23,213 bases of DNA. Source: an uncultured Lachnospiraceae bacterium (lineage in GTDB: Bacteria > Bacillota > Clostridia > Lachnospirales > Lachnospiraceae). The stretch covers positions 1-23,213 of the forward strand of contig CAJTMC010000051.1 of NCBI GenBank assembly GCA_910577115.1. The letters run 5' to 3'. Under the pieces are notes generated by a model, which was given only the letters and a program-made list of their open reading frames with translations, searched no databases and was not told the origin of the DNA. Shown here in pieces: positions 1 to 7,917 of this stretch. Within the stretch, counting starts at the first letter, position 1. Every line of letters starts with the position of its first letter. A program made the translations under genes and the position numbers.

Positions 1-311
1 ATCAGCTCCAAGCCATAAGTCACTGCACCTTTGGCAAGTGCGAAGCGGATAAACAGCTTTACTGCGTGTTCGGGCTTCTTGACCTGTGCGAAGTCGCCGC
101 AGGTACGCATCACGCCCACGACAAAGAACAGCACGAGCAGGGCAAGCCCTATCGCCTGCAATGCACCGTGGATGTCAACGATGACTTTCCATATCGCACC
201 GCCTTTAAAGGTTTCTGGGGACTGGGTGATGAGCTGCCATATCTCGGCTAACTTTTCATTCCAAGTGTTAAGGGCGTTCTCCAAGTTCTGGACTACCCAG
301 TTATCTGACAT
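1..311 (-). CDS. TrbL/VirB6-like conjugation channel protein, 5' part only
   Basis: The gene runs off the left edge, so only about 103 N-terminal residues are visible. They begin MSDNWVVQNLENALNTW and contain a hydrophobic segment (ALQAIGLALLVLFFVVGVM, about residues 53-71) followed by a charged loop. This layout fits the polytopic inner-membrane protein found after the pilin and coupling-protein genes in Tn1549/CTn-type ICEs, where it would form part of the mating channel in the cell membrane. The start ATG at 309-311 is preceded by GGAGGTGG, a good ribosome binding site. It is the last visible gene of the transfer operon and is separated from the pilin-like gene by a gap with a long hairpin. 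The family call rests on context and the N-terminal sequence; the bulk of the protein is not in the window. Confidence 0.75.
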   Translation of the reverse strand, partial: MSDNWVVQNLENALNTWNEKLAEIWQLITQSPETFKGGAIWKVIVDIHGALQAIGLALLVLFFVVGVMRTCGDFAQVKKPEHAVKLFIRFALAKGAVTYGLEL

Positions 312-335
312 TCGACCACCTCCGTTCTTAAAATT

Positions 336-379
336 GGACAGTGGGGCAAGTTCCGCAAAGCGGATCTGCCCCGTTGTCC
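336..379 (-). other. Long interrupted hairpin between pilin-like and TrbL-like genes
   Basis: An inverted repeat of three paired blocks: ggaca/tgtcc, ggggca/tgcccc and tccgc/gcgga, with a 3-base loop and small internal bulges. On the minus strand it is followed by AATTTTAAG rather than a real U-tract, so it is a weak terminator at best. Its position, directly after the pilin-like gene, suggests mRNA processing, 3'-end protection or partial termination that sets pilin above channel expression. That role is inference. Confidence 0.6.
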
Positions 380-417
380 CTGTCTTATATCAGCCTGCTA
401 TTTCAATCTGTTCTGGA

Positions 418-774
418 TTAACCTGTGATAAGGGTCAGAATCTCTTTTGCAAAGGTAATCACCACGCCGCCTGCAAGGGTCAGAAAGCCGTTCGCCCTCT
501 GGGACGGGTCGTGGGATTTCAGCGACAAGCCCACCTGCACGATGCCGAAGCCGAGCATAATCATCCCGACCGCCTTAATCAGACCAAAGATAAAGTTTGA
601 CAGGTTGTTGACCACGGCAATCGGGTCATTGGCGGCAAAAGCTGTTGTCGTGCCAAAGACCATGCAGCATACCAAAGCGGCATACACGGCAAACGCCTTT
701 CTTGCTTTTCTGACCATCGACAGTTTCTGGGTTGCTTTGCTCTGGTTGTTCTCGTTCTTCTTAAAAAGTTTCAT
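418..774 (-). CDS. VirB2/TrbC-like pilin family (Maff2 type) membrane protein
   Basis: A 118-residue protein with a positively charged N-terminus, then a hydrophobic stretch (AVYAALVCCMVFGTTTAFA, about residues 29-47) that ends in an AFA-A signal-peptidase-like site. After the mature N-terminus ANDPIAVV there are two further hydrophobic segments (FIFGLIKAVGMIMLGFGIV and FLTLAGGVVITFAKEIL). Signal peptide plus two membrane helices in a small protein is the plan of VirB2/TrbC pilins, and the sequence matches what is annotated as Maff2 in Firmicutes ICEs. The ATG is preceded by AAGGAGG at good spacing. It lies 14 bases after the coupling-protein stop, so both are in one operon. Whether it builds a pilus in a Gram-positive host, or a short channel component, is unknown. 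Confidence 0.8.
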   Translation of the reverse strand: MKLFKKNENNQSKATQKLSMVRKARKAFAVYAALVCCMVFGTTTAFAANDPIAVVNNLSNFIFGLIKAVGMIMLGFGIVQVGLSLKSHDPSQRANGFLTLAGGVVITFAKEILTLITG

Positions 775-788
775 AGGGTAAATCCTCC

Positions 789-2582
789 TTATAAATTGAA
801 TATTTCTTCCAAGTCCTCATCGGACAGAAGCTCGTAGGAAGTGCTGACGGCATCCACGCTCACGGCGTTTTCTGGAATATCCCCGTCAAACACAAGGGTT
901 GCGACCGCCTGTGCCGCCTCTCCGTGGATATACGGCGGCTTCCCACCGTCGGCGGTCAGTTTCACGTTTGGGTGTTTCAAGATGTCATACTTTAAATCCA
1001 TGACGGGGCGTTCCCCACGCACAAAAAGAAGTGCGTAGCGGTTGTCAAGCATACGCACTTCGTCTGGGGTTAAAAGCTCACGCCCCGAAATCTGGTAGTT
1101 GGTAGAATAGTTCCCGCTCCGTCCAGAGCTTTTCCCGTAGGTGTTGGTGTCGATGCTCGCCTTGCCTAAAAGCTCCGACACAAACTTATGGGTACTCTGC
1201 TCATTGCCGCCGAGATAGAGGAACTCATCGGCATTGCCAACAATGCTTTCCCACTGTTTCTCAAACAGAGCTTTCAGCTGTGCCAGATTTTGCAGGATAA
1301 TCGAAACGGACACGCCCCTTGACCGCATGACACTTAAAATCTTGTCAAAGTCATCGGGCAAACTGACGTTCGCAAATTCATCCATAATGAACTGGCAGTG
1401 GACAGGCAGACTCCCGCCGTACTTGTGGTCGGCAAGATAAAATAATTGTTGGAATAGCTGCGTGTATAATAGTGACACCAGAAAATTAAAACTGGTGTCG
1501 TTGTCTGGTATCAGAGCGAACAGTGCGACTTTCTTCTCGCCCAAAGACGGCAAATCAAGCTCGTCCGTGGCGGTCAAAGATGCAAGGCTTTCCAGATTGA
1601 ACTTTTCAAGCCTTGCGGCAAGGGTTATCTGGATGCTCTTTAGCGTCTTTGCAGAACCAGAATGATAATCTCTGTAATACTTTAATGCGATATGCTCTGG
1701 GTTTACCATCTCAAGGCGGTCAAACAATTCGTCAAGCGGGCTTACATAGCTGTCGTCATCCTCCCTTACTTCGCCTGCCCTTAAAAGCTCCATCACCATC
1801 GGGAAATTCTGTTCCTCTGGCGGGGCTTCGTATTTCAGATAGAATACAAGGGATAGGAGCAGCATACTCGCTGCCGTGTCCCAGAACGGGTCTTGTGACT
1901 GGCTTCCTTTCGGTGTGGTCGCCTTAAAGAGATTCGTCACAAGCCGCTGCACATCGTTATCATTCCGAAGATAGACAAACGGATTATAGCAATGGCTTCT
2001 GTGCATATTGATTAAATCAAGCACACGCACCTCATAGCCTTTCTTCTCAAGCAGCCCTCCCGTGTCACGGACAATCTCGCCTTTCGGGTCTAAGATTACC
2101 ATTGATGTGTTACATTGCATAACATTGGGCTTGCAAAAAAATCTGGTCTTTCCTGCACCAGAGCCGCCTACCACAAGGATATTTAAGTTTCTCCTGTGCT
2201 TCTTCCCGTCAAGCCCGATGCGGACGCTCTGGGTCAGCAGCTTGTTTTTCGATGCGTTTTTATCTCGGTACTTTTTATTGAGCGTACCTGCGTTGCCCCA
2301 TTTTGCAGAGCCGTGTTCTTCCCCTTTGCGGTAGTTCCTGCGTGTGGAAAAATAAACGCCGATTCCCATGCCGTAAGCAAGCAGAAAAATAAGGACAGTT
2401 TTCATGCTGTCCTTACACACCGTTATGGAAAACGGATTGTTGATTGCCACGGATAGATTCTGCATTATCTCCACGATGCCGCCGCTGACATAAGGGGCAG
2501 TCAGCAGGGCAAGCCACACGACAGGAACAATCCCGCATAAAGAGAGGATTAAGCCCGCCTTATAATCATCACCGTTCTTCAT
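789..2582 (-). CDS. VirD4/TraG type IV coupling protein
   Basis: This 597-residue ATPase would carry the relaxase-DNA complex to the mating channel. Two N-terminal membrane segments (about residues 10-35 and 60-80) anchor it. The Walker A motif is VVGGSGAGKTRFF, near residues 137-149, and the Walker B motif is FIMDEFANV, near residue 400. The conserved block LDPKGEIVRDTG, typical of TraG/VirD4, follows Walker A. Length is normal for the family. The ATG overlaps the end of the upstream 65-residue gene by 14 bases, indicating translational coupling. It sits between an ArdC-like gene and the pilin-like gene, as in Tn1549-type ICEs. No lesion is visible, so the coupling function is probably intact. 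Confidence 0.93.
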   Translation of the reverse strand: MKNGDDYKAGLILSLCGIVPVVWLALLTAPYVSGGIVEIMQNLSVAINNPFSITVCKDSMKTVLIFLLAYGMGIGVYFSTRRNYRKGEEHGSAKWGNAGTLNKKYRDKNASKNKLLTQSVRIGLDGKKHRRNLNILVVGGSGAGKTRFFCKPNVMQCNTSMVILDPKGEIVRDTGGLLEKKGYEVRVLDLINMHRSHCYNPFVYLRNDNDVQRLVTNLFKATTPKGSQSQDPFWDTAASMLLLSLVFYLKYEAPPEEQNFPMVMELLRAGEVREDDDSYVSPLDELFDRLEMVNPEHIALKYYRDYHSGSAKTLKSIQITLAARLEKFNLESLASLTATDELDLPSLGEKKVALFALIPDNDTSFNFLVSLLYTQLFQQLFYLADHKYGGSLPVHCQFIMDEFANVSLPDDFDKILSVMRSRGVSVSIILQNLAQLKALFEKQWESIVGNADEFLYLGGNEQSTHKFVSELLGKASIDTNTYGKSSGRSGNYSTNYQISGRELLTPDEVRMLDNRYALLFVRGERPVMDLKYDILKHPNVKLTADGGKPPYIHGEAAQAVATLVFDGDIPENAVSVDAVSTSYELLSDEDLEEIFNL

Positions 2583-2766
2583 GGCACTTGCACGGGGCGA
2601 CCTTTACTTTCTTGGTCGGGGCGTATGCCACCCTGCTTATCAGCTCGTCAACAGGCTCGGTGGGGCGTTCCTCCTGTATCTGCTGCGTCCGCAGGGTATT
2701 GAGGGCATTAAGAACAATATTTTTATCATATTTGTCCAATGCCAGATGATATCGTTCTTCTTTCAT
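2569..2766 (-). CDS. Small conserved ICE protein of unknown function
   Basis: A 65-residue soluble protein starting MKEERYHLALDKYDKN and ending in a lysine- and cysteine-containing tail (KKVKVAPCKCHEER). I chose the ATG at 2764-2766 because GGAGG lies eight bases upstream; an in-frame GTG three codons earlier overlaps that site and is less likely. It starts 15 bases after the ArdC-like gene ends and overlaps the start of the coupling-protein gene by 14 bases, so it is tightly built into the transfer operon. I do not recognise a named domain. The N-terminal half looks like a charged helix. A role as an accessory to the coupling protein is only a guess from position. Confidence 0.75.
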   Translation of the reverse strand: MKEERYHLALDKYDKNIVLNALNTLRTQQIQEERPTEPVDELISRVAYAPTKKVKVAPCKCHEER

Positions 2767-2781
2767 GTGCAGCACCTCCGA

Positions 2782-3645
2782 TTAGCGTTCCTGCTCTTTG
2801 GATTTAGGCGGCTTGTTCTTCTCAAGGCTCTTATACATATCCGACTGGATTTCTCCGAGTACGTCACGCATAGAGCCAAGCTCGCCCTTGAACGCCTGCG
2901 TTTCCATGCCCTCAAATTCTTTCGGGAGCTTGCCAAAGCTAAATCCCTTTGTGTCCACGCCGTAACGGGAGCTTACCATATAGGCGACGCAGAACGATTT
3001 AAAGTCGGAATCATCACGGCTTTCCTTATGCTTGAAGTCAAAGACTGCCGCCGACACTTCCTTTGCCATGCTGACAAAAAGCTGTTCCTCGGAAAGTCCC
3101 GTCTTGATGAAGATGGTCTGCTGTGAGCTGTCATAGAACGCAGGCAGCTCAAGGTCATCGACTGGCACAAAGGAAACGGGACTTGCGTCAATCATTGCCG
3201 ACACAAGCTCCCGCATGGTTTTCTGTTCCTGCGGCTGCTGCCTGTCCTTTGCCGAGGTCTGGGAAACGTCATATACCACTTTTGCGTTATATCCGACAGC
3301 TTTTGAACCATCGTCACGCTGATACTCTTTCCCTGGCTCAAGGATAGTCACTTTTTGTGCGTCCTTGTCCACATAGACACGGCTCTGTTTCCAACTCCCA
3401 TAATCTTTTAACTGTGTCGCTTCGGGCATCTGTGCCGAAACTAAGATTGCGTTGTTGACGGAGTAGCGGTCAAAATGCCCCTGCACGTCAAGGTACTGCT
3501 GAAATGCACCGCCGTCCGTCATCATCTGTCCGCAGGTCGTGTCAATCAAGTCATAGGCTTCTTTCCGCTGCTCCTGCTTTTGGGCAGCCCATTCCTCTTT
3601 GTTAAAGGCTCTGCTGCCACCGCTGAATACATCATAGATACTCAT
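2782..3645 (-). CDS. ArdC-like N-terminal domain protein with degenerate zincin site
   Basis: A 287-residue protein. The first 100 residues (YDLIDTTCGQMM, YLDVQGHFDRYSVNNAILV, DYGSWKQSRVYV) match the N-terminal ssDNA-binding domain of ArdC-like anti-restriction proteins. The second half has the layout of the attached zinc-peptidase domain, but the helix that normally carries HExxH reads LFVSMAKEVSAAVFD, so the metal-binding histidines are missing and peptidase activity is unlikely. It begins two bases after the PcfB-like gene ends, with AAGGAG upstream. In this family of ICEs the gene always sits between the relaxosome genes and the coupling protein. A role in protecting or handling the transferred single strand is likely from the family, but has not been shown for this version. 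Confidence 0.75.
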   Translation of the reverse strand: MSIYDVFSGGSRAFNKEEWAAQKQEQRKEAYDLIDTTCGQMMTDGGAFQQYLDVQGHFDRYSVNNAILVSAQMPEATQLKDYGSWKQSRVYVDKDAQKVTILEPGKEYQRDDGSKAVGYNAKVVYDVSQTSAKDRQQPQEQKTMRELVSAMIDASPVSFVPVDDLELPAFYDSSQQTIFIKTGLSEEQLFVSMAKEVSAAVFDFKHKESRDDSDFKSFCVAYMVSSRYGVDTKGFSFGKLPKEFEGMETQAFKGELGSMRDVLGEIQSDMYKSLEKNKPPKSKEQER

Positions 3646-3647
3646 GC

Positions 3648-4505
3648 TTATCTTGCTCCTTTCGATTTTGGTTTGCGTTTCCGCTTCTGGGGCTGTTTAT
3701 GCTCCGTCTTTCCTGCGGTCGGTTTCTTCGCCCTGTCGGAAGATTTCTCTTTTGCAGGGGAAACATCCGCTTCCTGCTCCTTACGGCTCTCCTTTATCTT
3801 CCGCAGTTCTTCCCTGACTGACGGCTTCTGTGCCTTAGTCATAGTAGCCCCCTCTGCGGACTTCCTTTGCTGCTCTGAGGTAGGCTCGGACAGAGGGGAT
3901 TTTTCTGTCTTTGCCAATGAGGGGTTTGGGGCGTTCTCCTCTTTCTGGACAGGCTTGCCCATCAAAGCATCCATGAGCCTGTCTTTCTCCGCCTTTTCCT
4001 GCACGCCGATGTCTGGCTCTGGCTGACCGTCTTTTACATTCTTTGTATCTTTTTCGGTCTTGGCATCTCTTGGCTTGTTCTTTTCCCCTTTTGATTTCTC
4101 CGCTTCGGTCACGATAGAAGCGGCGTCCACCGACGCAAGATTGAAACGCTCCACGATGCGGCTGATTTTTGATGCGTCCTCCGCACGGGCTATCACATCC
4201 ACCTCCGCATTGGGGTCTTTATTCCCACGGTCTGCAAGCACGCAGTAGAGTACGCCGTATTTCTTCGCTTCCTGCGTGAATTTTTTCAAGTCACCGCTCT
4301 TAACGGTAAAGACTTTCAGCTCCTTTCCAGAGCGGAGCATATTTGTGAGCCTTGCCTTTCCTTTGGTTTTCTGTTCCTCTTTCAAAATGGAATATAAGAG
4401 GATGGCGATATTCTTCGCACCTGCCCCCGTGATTTTGGCTGCAACCTCAAATCCCTCCAAACTCATCCTCACGATTTGCTCTGCCGCTTCGCCGCCTGTG
4501 TTCAT
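3648..4505 (-). CDS. PcfB-like relaxosome accessory protein (DUF3801)
   Basis: A 285-residue protein in two parts. Residues 1-135 form a compact domain (EQIVRMSLEGFEVAAKITG, IAILLYSILKEEQKTKGK, LKVFTVKSGDLKKFTQEAKKYGVLYCVL) matching PcfB-like DUF3801 proteins, which link relaxase and coupling protein in conjugative systems such as pCF10. Residues 140-285 are low complexity, rich in Lys, Glu, Pro and Ala, and end in a very basic tail (KPQKRKRKPKSKGAR type), likely disordered and nucleic-acid binding. The ATG overlaps the end of the relaxase gene by 59 bases and has AAGGAG upstream, so expression is coupled to the relaxase. Family assignment is good; the exact contacts here are inferred. Confidence 0.82.
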   Translation of the reverse strand: MNTGGEAAEQIVRMSLEGFEVAAKITGAGAKNIAILLYSILKEEQKTKGKARLTNMLRSGKELKVFTVKSGDLKKFTQEAKKYGVLYCVLADRGNKDPNAEVDVIARAEDASKISRIVERFNLASVDAASIVTEAEKSKGEKNKPRDAKTEKDTKNVKDGQPEPDIGVQEKAEKDRLMDALMGKPVQKEENAPNPSLAKTEKSPLSEPTSEQQRKSAEGATMTKAQKPSVREELRKIKESRKEQEADVSPAKEKSSDRAKKPTAGKTEHKQPQKRKRKPKSKGAR

Positions 4506-5859
4506 GCTTCATCAGCTCCTTTCTTTGCTGCTCTTTCTCATCTGCCCATATGGTCTGTAACTTCTCCTTGATGGTATCGCTTCTGGCAAGGACACCATCG
4601 CACAATCTGACCTCCTTTCGAATTATTTTGAGCCGCCCCGTGATTTCCGACAATCGAGCCTTGACCGCTTCTTTTTCTTCCCCGACTGATTTTCGGGATT
4701 GGGAGTAAAGCCCCTTACGCTGTTCGGTCAGCTCCTGCATTTCGGATTCCAGAGAGCCTTTATAGGACAAAAGCTGCTCCGCCGTGTCTATATGGTTGCG
4801 GCAAAGCAGCCTTGTTTCATCTGTGATGGCGTCCATCTTCATCAAGTCATCTTTCAGAAGATAATGAAGCCGTGCATAATTCTGTTTTTTCCCTTTGGGC
4901 AGGATGCCGAGCTTATAACAATAGTGGAGATACAGCCCACGCAAGCCGCCGATTTTCTTTGCATCTTTCAGAGAGCCACGGACACGGTACACTCTGACCT
5001 GCGGCTGCTCTTTGGAAAAGCTCTGGAATTTGACCGCATAGGAATTTTCCTTGATGCGTTCCGTTATCCTCTCATTGGTGTAGTCATCGCCGAGCTTGTA
5101 GAGCCGCTTCGGTCTTTGCCATCCTTTCCCGATTATCGTCCAGTATTTTCGGTTGGGGTCAAAATTGATGCGGTATCCCATTTCCGACAACTGGCGGTCA
5201 AAGTCTTTCAATGTGAATGATTTTAAGATGGCTTCGTCCACCGCCTGCCGTGCCACGGTATCCCTTGTAGGCAGACCATTCTTCTCGGCTTGGTAAAGGG
5301 CATAGGGTTTTTTCCTGCCGCTTGGGTATTCAATGACCGATAAGGAATACTCACGGCACAATTCGTCCGAACGCTGGCGGAGCAGCCGCAGGTTCTTCTT
5401 GTTGTCGTGGTAATGCTTTCCGTCGATATAAGAAACGGAATTGACGACAAAGTGGTTGTGCAGGCATTCCGTATTCAGATGCGTCGCCACAATCACTTGA
5501 AACCTTTCTCCCCACATCTTCTCCGCCAGCTTCACGCCGACCTCATGGGCAACCTCTGGCGTGACCTCGCCTGCCTTAAAACTCTGGAAGCCGTGATAGC
5601 AGACAATCTCGCTCTCATCGTTCCATTGTGCTTTGGCTATCATCATCTCGTCCCTTGCGGTGGCAGGGTCACAATTTACACCTGTGACAAAAAACTGCTG
5701 CTCGGTCTTGTCGCCGTTGGTGGCGTACTTCATCACATCGCCCATCGCCTGCAAGTCCGCATCCGTGTATTTGGGGTTGGCGGTCTTTTCTGGATTCTCG
5801 GCGTAGTCGATAGGGTGGTCGAGCCTGCCCTTTACGTCCCAGATTTCGCAGACCGCCAT
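4447..5859 (-). CDS. MobP-type relaxase of Tn1549-like ICE
   Basis: This 470-residue relaxase would nick the ICE oriT and pilot the strand into the recipient. Starting from MAVCEIWDVKGRLDHPIDYA, Tyr19 is a candidate catalytic tyrosine, and the metal-binding histidine triad is in ATHLNTECLHNHFVVN (H127, H134, H136). The C-terminal half (about 330-470) is charged and helical, probably a coiled coil (LESEMQELTEQRKGLYSQ). I chose the ATG at 5857-5859 because it overlaps the MobC stop as TGATG, a classic coupling arrangement; a longer in-frame reading to 5922 would overlap MobC and adds non-conserved residues. Full length and no lesions are seen, so this relaxase should be functional. It belongs to the outer ICE, unlike the MobV relaxase further right. 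Confidence 0.92.
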   Translation of the reverse strand: MAVCEIWDVKGRLDHPIDYAENPEKTANPKYTDADLQAMGDVMKYATNGDKTEQQFFVTGVNCDPATARDEMMIAKAQWNDESEIVCYHGFQSFKAGEVTPEVAHEVGVKLAEKMWGERFQVIVATHLNTECLHNHFVVNSVSYIDGKHYHDNKKNLRLLRQRSDELCREYSLSVIEYPSGRKKPYALYQAEKNGLPTRDTVARQAVDEAILKSFTLKDFDRQLSEMGYRINFDPNRKYWTIIGKGWQRPKRLYKLGDDYTNERITERIKENSYAVKFQSFSKEQPQVRVYRVRGSLKDAKKIGGLRGLYLHYCYKLGILPKGKKQNYARLHYLLKDDLMKMDAITDETRLLCRNHIDTAEQLLSYKGSLESEMQELTEQRKGLYSQSRKSVGEEKEAVKARLSEITGRLKIIRKEVRLCDGVLARSDTIKEKLQTIWADEKEQQRKELMKHEHRRRSGRANREDEFGGI

Positions 5860-6191
5860 CAGCCAGACATCTTCCTCGGAACAAGGTATTGCCTGCTTAC
5901 GTCCAGACGGAAGTCCCGCCACCGCTTGGCTTCGTCATAGAGCATCGGCGTGTCCACAAAGTTCAGGGCATTTGCCTTTGCCGCAAGCTGGTTGATGCGG
6001 TTTCCGATTGCGGACAGCTCCCGCATGATTTTATAAAACTCTGGGTCTGGCTTCTCGCAGAGCCGATAGCCCATGACCATCGACTGAAGCAGGGCTTGTC
6101 TGGAGCGTCCCGATTTCTCCGCAAGGGAACAGAGGTATTCAGTTTCTTCCTCGGTCAGTCGGAACAGTATCTGCACATTCCGTTTCCGCAT
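5859..6191 (-). CDS. mobC: MobC-like relaxosome protein
   Basis: A 110-residue protein that would bind near oriT and help the relaxase open the DNA. It begins MRKRNVQILFRLTEEETEYL, followed by a ribbon-helix-helix-like segment (LAEKSGRSRQALLQSMVMGY) and the MobC signature region IMRELSAIGNRINQLAAKAN near residues 60-80. The ATG at 6189-6191 has AAAGGGGG six bases upstream; a second ATG two codons earlier overlaps that site. The stop overlaps the relaxase start. The upstream DUF3789 gene overlaps its beginning by about 50 bases. The order DUF3789-MobC-relaxase is standard for Tn1549-like elements. Confidence 0.88.
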   Translation of the reverse strand: MRKRNVQILFRLTEEETEYLCSLAEKSGRSRQALLQSMVMGYRLCEKPDPEFYKIMRELSAIGNRINQLAAKANALNFVDTPMLYDEAKRWRDFRLDVSRQYLVPRKMSG

Positions 6192-6303
6192 CTGCATCCC
6201 CCTTTCCCTCGGAGAGCCTGTTAATCTGCAGCACGCACATAGCCGCCACGCCGAACATCCCGCCGAGCGTTGTGCCGAGGATAAAATATATAAAATCACT
6301 CAT
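6139..6303 (-). CDS. DUF3789-like small membrane protein
   Basis: A 54-residue protein with one N-terminal membrane helix (FIYFILGTTLGGMFGVAAMCVL, residues 4-25) and an acidic polar tail. The size, the GTTLGGMFGV pattern and the position just before mobC match the DUF3789 proteins of Firmicutes ICEs, whose function is unknown. The ATG at 6301-6303 has AAGGAG ten bases upstream. A longer in-frame reading to 6354 lacks a better site. It overlaps mobC by 53 bases, so the two are translated together. A role in tethering the relaxosome to the membrane is possible but only inferred from topology and position. Confidence 0.75.
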   Translation of the reverse strand: MSDFIYFILGTTLGGMFGVAAMCVLQINRLSEGKGDADAETECADTVPTDRGRN

Positions 6304-6334
6304 CCTTAAAAAACTCCTTTCTGCCTGCCGTCCT

Positions 6335-6400
6335 CTGGCGGCGGTCTTTTCCACGGGGTATTAGGGGACGTCCCCTAACAAGCGAATTTTGTTTCCATCG
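6335..6400 (-). other. Candidate oriT of the outer ICE, with an 18-bp perfect palindrome
   Basis: Bases 6361-6378 read ttaggggacgtcccctaa, a perfect 18-bp palindrome. It lies in the non-coding gap between the PcfM-like gene and the DUF3789-mobC-relaxase block, the usual place for the oriT of Tn1549-like ICEs. It is flanked by AAAATTCGCTTG on one side and TACCCCGTGGAAAAG on the other (minus strand). There is no U-tract, so it does not look like a terminator. The oriT assignment is inference from position and symmetry; the nick site cannot be given. Confidence 0.5.
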
Positions 6401-6441
6401 GCAGATGGATAACCAAATTCAGTGCTTGGTAAGACGTGTCT

Positions 6442-6729
6442 TTAACATCCGTCCTCATACATACATTCTCCACACACGGGGCAGAAGTACGGACAATCTG
6501 AACAGCATACGTCCTCCATATCCTCATTCTTTGCTGCATTTTCTTCACAACCGTCCTCATCTTCGTCCTTAATATCTGCTTCGCCGCAGACAAAATCCTC
6601 ATCAGAAAAGCGGACAAGGTCGGTGTCAAACAGGATAATCTTCAACTTTTCCGCCGCCTGTTCGGGGCTGTCTGCATAGACGGAAACGGTCTTTTCAAAG
6701 TGACCTGTGAGCGTTACTTCATACTGTTT
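6442..6729 (-). CDS. PcfM/DpnD-like protein with Cys-rich C-terminus
   Basis: A protein of about 95 residues. Its N-terminal part (KQYEVTLTGHFEKTVSVYAD, then SPEQAAEKLKIILFDTDLV) resembles the DpnD/PcfM family, small proteins found in conjugation operons. The middle is strongly acidic (IKDEDEDGCEEN), and the end is Cys-rich: CCSDCPYFCPVCGECMYEDGC, which could bind zinc through its CxxC pairs. No ATG fits. I chose the TTG at 6727-6729, nine bases after AGAGG; another TTG at 6735 and one at 6786 are in frame. It lies just after the toprim gene and before the candidate oriT. Function unknown; family match moderate. Confidence 0.6.
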   Translation of the reverse strand, partial: KQYEVTLTGHFEKTVSVYADSPEQAAEKLKIILFDTDLVRFSDEDFVCGEADIKDEDEDGCEENAAKNEDMEDVCCSDCPYFCPVCGECMYEDGC

Positions 6730-6808
6730 CAATGGCAATTTCCTCTCTTTCTTTTTCCATTTTTTATTGCTGTCTGGCTGTTTCAATCAGAAAAAAATCA
6801 TCCGACAA

Positions 6809-7798
6809 TCAACGGGCATCACCTCTTTCACGGTTCGATTTCTGCCTTGCAATCCCCAGATAGGACATTAAAAAATCGTTGAAGTCCTTGCCGACTGGCG
6901 GCGGTTCATCAACGATTCGGTAGTCTTTCTGCAATAATTCTTTCAAGGCGGCGGTACATAACCGACCTGCCTTATCCTTATCCAGATGCAGATAGATTGT
7001 ATTGATTTGTGGATTTGCTTTCAAAAAAGTCGATAAAGCAACGGGAATTTTGCTGTCTTTTATCTCTTTCTTTGGCTGATACACGCCCGACAAAGAGAGC
7101 AGGTTTTCCGCTTTATAATCTTTCCCCTCACACTTTAAATAAGTGGCATAGGAGAGTAAATCAATGGCGGCTTCAAATAAATGCACCGAAGAACACGGCT
7201 CTCTCGCCAGAAGCCGAAACGAATACCGCTTGTCGCTGCCTGATGCGTCACGCTTGAAGCTGCTGATTGTGCCACGGCAAGCGGCGTATTTTGGCGTTCC
7301 GCTTTCATCTTTTCCAATAAAAACAGCATTGTGGTAGTCGGCACTCTCGAAAATAATTCCCTCGGCAATGCACTCCTGGATAAGCTGATAATCAATGCCA
7401 CGCCCGAAAAGATACTCCGTCACCCTGTCGCAATTTCTGTTCTTCGGCGGCAGGAGCAGCACCTTTGGCTCGTCTTTTTTCACGGCAGAGGGCGGCGGTT
7501 TCCAGTCCGCCATCGTCTGCCCCGTGAGGATTTCCACGGCTTCCACAAAGCCGTATTCCTTAACTTTCATCAGATAATCAAGGGCGGAATAGCCGCCGAA
7601 GCCCCTCGACCACCAGTACCATTTGCCGTTGGAAATCTTTAGGCTGTCATGCTCGGCGGTACAGTACACGTTCGTTGTGCCTTTGACTTTGACAAGATTG
7701 CTCGGCTCATAAGCTCGAAGATAGGAAAGCAGGTCTATCTGCCTTGCCCGTTCAAGCACGTCTGGGTTAATCTGCACATAGGGTCTGTTACTTCTCAT
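6809..7798 (-). CDS. DUF3991 and toprim domain protein (primase-like)
   Basis: A 329-residue protein. The N-terminal half has a CHC2-like nucleic-acid fold (VLERARQIDLLSYLRAYEP, GKWYWWSRGFGGYSALDYL) followed by a DUF3991-like linker. The C-terminal half is a toprim-like domain, with the glutamate loop in VHLFEAAIDLLSY (about 200-212) and the aspartate motif in IYLHLDKDKAGR. Toprim proteins of this type in ICEs are thought to act as primases or in strand processing after transfer. The ATG has GGAGGTGA upstream at 11 bases. It is the first backbone gene after the cargo island and about 80 bases ahead of the PcfM-like gene. The domain call is good; primase activity is inferred. Confidence 0.82.
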   Translation of the reverse strand: MRSNRPYVQINPDVLERARQIDLLSYLRAYEPSNLVKVKGTTNVYCTAEHDSLKISNGKWYWWSRGFGGYSALDYLMKVKEYGFVEAVEILTGQTMADWKPPPSAVKKDEPKVLLLPPKNRNCDRVTEYLFGRGIDYQLIQECIAEGIIFESADYHNAVFIGKDESGTPKYAACRGTISSFKRDASGSDKRYSFRLLAREPCSSVHLFEAAIDLLSYATYLKCEGKDYKAENLLSLSGVYQPKKEIKDSKIPVALSTFLKANPQINTIYLHLDKDKAGRLCTAALKELLQKDYRIVDEPPPVGKDFNDFLMSYLGIARQKSNRERGDAR

Positions 7799-7829
7799 TC
7801 AAATAAAAATCACCTCCATAAATACAATT

Positions 7830-7865
7830 AGCCGAAAGATTTTCGTAAATGAAAACCTCTCGGCT
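7830..7865 (-). terminator. 15-bp hairpin at the end of the cargo island
   Basis: Arms 7830-7844 and 7851-7865 pair over all 15 positions (two G-U pairs on the minus-strand RNA) around a 6-base loop. It separates the 53-residue membrane protein gene from the toprim gene. On the minus strand it is followed by AATTGTATTT, a poor U-tract, so it may be an attenuator or partial terminator rather than a strong stop. Confidence 0.5.
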
Positions 7866-7917
7866 ATGTAAAATAGTATTTAATTCCAATCATGATTTAC
7901 AGATAAACATAAAATTG

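Noticed and set aside
31..600. Plus-strand reading frames across the transfer operon and elsewhere
   Set aside because: They are opposite to clear minus-strand genes and lack ribosome binding sites and family features. The same applies to plus-strand frames throughout the window.
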